64,000 bases of DNA, taken from positions 8,994,001 through 9,058,000 of the forward strand of contig NZ_CP152413.1 in NCBI RefSeq assembly GCF_038967635.1. The letters are read 5' to 3'. The notes under the pieces were generated by a model. It was given only the letters and a program-made list of their open reading frames with translations, searched no databases and was not told the origin of the DNA. The translations under genes and the position numbers were made by a program. Numbering within the stretch: the first letter of the stretch is position 1; each line of letters starts with the position of its first letter. Shown here one piece after another: positions 63,005 to 64,000 of this stretch. Source of the stretch: Bradyrhizobium sp. B124 (lineage in GTDB: Bacteria > Pseudomonadota > Alphaproteobacteria > Rhizobiales > Xanthobacteraceae).

Positions 63005-64000
63005 AGCTGTGCAATGTTTTCAACGTCGCCATATATTGATCAAGATCGAACCGGTCGATCAGGGTGCGCATCTGGCCGACGAAATCGGCATGTTCGGGAC
63101 ATTCGTTGCCGATCTCGTCGAGCTTGAGCTGGATCGCCCTGATATAGCCGAGCTGGCCGAGGCTGATCAGCTCTTCGACATATTTCACCGGCGGGCGCGA
63201 ACCAGTGTCGGGCTTCCATTGCGGGGGCGGAATCTGCTCGGCCTCATACTGCCACTCGATCTTGAGCAGCTGGCGGATGCTCTCGAGCAGCCGCGGGATA
63301 TCGATCGGCTTCATGAGGTAGCCGTCGTGGAACGGTTGCGCCAGCGGCGCGCCGTGGGCTTCCAGCGCGCTTGCCGAGATCATCAGAATTCGTGCCTGAT
63401 GATGGCCTTCGGAGCGCAAGGTTTCAGCGACCGTCCAGCCGTCCATGCCCGCCATCGAGATGTCGAGCAGGAACATGTCCGGCCGGCAATGCTGCGCGAG
63501 GGCAAGGCAGCCCGGTCCGTCCGGTGCACTGAGCAGGATGAAGCCGAGTGGCGCCAGGATCTCGCGCAGGAGGTCGCGGTGGGTCGGGTCATCGTCGGTG
63601 ATCAGGATCGTCTTGCGCGGGCCGTGATAGCCGTACACCGGAGCGTCGACCGGCGCATCGCGGCGTGGATTGGTGACCTCGGAGAGCAGCAGCTTGACGC
63701 GGAAGGTGCTGCCGGTGCCGACCGTGCTCAGGACCTTGATGTCGCCGCCCATCACGCCCGCGAGCAGGCGGCTGATGGTGAGGCCGAGCCCGGTGCCGGT
63801 CTGCGGCTGGCTGACGCCAAGCGCGCCGCGCTCGAACGGGGCGAAGATCCGCTCGAGGTCGTCGGGCTGGATGCCCGGCCCGGTATCGATCACCTCGAAC
63901 TCGGCGACCGGGCTGCGATAATGCACCACGAATTGCACCTTGCCGGTCTGCGTGAACTTGATCGCGTTCGAGAGCAGGTTGATCAAGATTTGCCGCAGCC
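62994..64000 (-). CDS. Hybrid sensor histidine kinase (partial, N-terminus off the window)
   Basis: The C-terminal 335 residues of a hybrid kinase; the sensor and His-containing part lie beyond base 64000. Visible are the ATPase N-box NLLSNAIKFT, G-boxes DTGPGI and TGTGLGLTIS, a receiver domain with the aspartate in MFLLDISMAGMDG, and a C-terminal tail (from about PPVKYVEELISLGQLGYIRA) that resembles a helical output or phosphotransfer-like region without an obvious histidine motif. It probably phosphorylates the overlapping LuxR-type regulator. The signal cannot be read here. Confidence 0.88.
   Translation of the reverse strand, partial: LRQILINLLSNAIKFTQTGKVQFVVHYRSPVAEFEVIDTGPGIQPDDLERIFAPFERGALGVSQPQTGTGLGLTISRLLAGVMGGDIKVLSTVGTGSTFRVKLLLSEVTNPRRDAPVDAPVYGYHGPRKTILITDDDPTHRDLLREILAPLGFILLSAPDGPGCLALAQHCRPDMFLLDISMAGMDGWTVAETLRSEGHHQARILMISASALEAHGAPLAQPFHDGYLMKPIDIPRLLESIRQLLKIEWQYEAEQIPPPQWKPDTGSRPPVKYVEELISLGQLGYIRAIQLKLDEIGNECPEHADFVGQMRTLIDRFDLDQYMATLKTLHSYDH

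Overview
The window is about 64 kb of GC-rich, gene-dense alphaproteobacterial chromosome. It looks like Bradyrhizobium or a close relative. The reasons are the gene content (a form I, red-type Calvin cluster with cbbX and cbbY; an aerobic cob cluster; chvE-gguAB; many ABC solute receptors and CoA-transferases), the translation-coupled ATGA overlaps, and intergenic palindromes typical of that group. No rRNA, tRNA, CRISPR array, insertion sequence or prophage was seen. Genus assignment is inference.

Layout. 1-4.1 kb: an aromatic-acid module with a divergent ABC receptor (cut by the window edge), a MarR regulator, a kynurenine-formamidase-like hydrolase and a 2-aminobenzoate-type CoA ligase; three matching 22-bp operators sit in front of its genes. 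4.1-8.2 kb: an EmrAB-like efflux pair, its divergent TetR regulator and a SnoaL-like protein. 8.2-19.9 kb: a PAS/histidine kinase/receiver protein, cbbR, and the divergent cbbF-P-T-A-L-S-X-Y operon, with a terminator-like hairpin between cbbLS and cbbX. 19.9-25.3 kb: a duplicated regulatory unit followed by chvE-gguA-gguB and an inositol-monophosphatase-family gene. 25.3-30.3 kb: intergenic palindromes and a LacI-controlled set (ABC receptor, Baeyer-Villiger monooxygenase, cupin) with two matching operators. 30.4-36.7 kb: a LysR regulator and a divergent operon of two CoA-transferases, an ABC receptor, a DsbA/kappa-GST-like protein and a GST, for an unknown substrate.

36.7-57.4 kb is one cobalamin island. 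On the minus strand lie cobP-bluB-(unknown small gene)-cbtB-cbtA and cobO-cobQ. On the plus strand lie cobD-cobC, a cobalamin riboswitch, then DUF1636-cobW-cobN-G-H-I-J, cobK on the opposite strand, and cobL-E-M-B-A-F. Together these cover cobalt uptake, aerobic corrin ring synthesis, cobalt insertion (large subunit only), adenosylation, amidation, the aminopropanol arm and the lower ligand base. cobS, cobT, cobU and cobV are not in the window. 57.4-64 kb: a zinc-ribbon protein, an RclC-like membrane protein with an AhpD-like protein and a divergent RclR-like AraC regulator, a peroxiredoxin-like protein, a LysR regulator, and a response regulator/hybrid kinase pair cut by the right edge.

The best candidates for something not yet described are the LysR/CoA-transferase/GST operon, the LacI-BVMO-cupin regulon, the duplicated regulatory unit before chvE, the RclR-like redox module, the unknown small gene coupled to cbtBA, and the cobK/cobL start-codon overlap. 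All functions come from reading motifs and context; no database search was possible.
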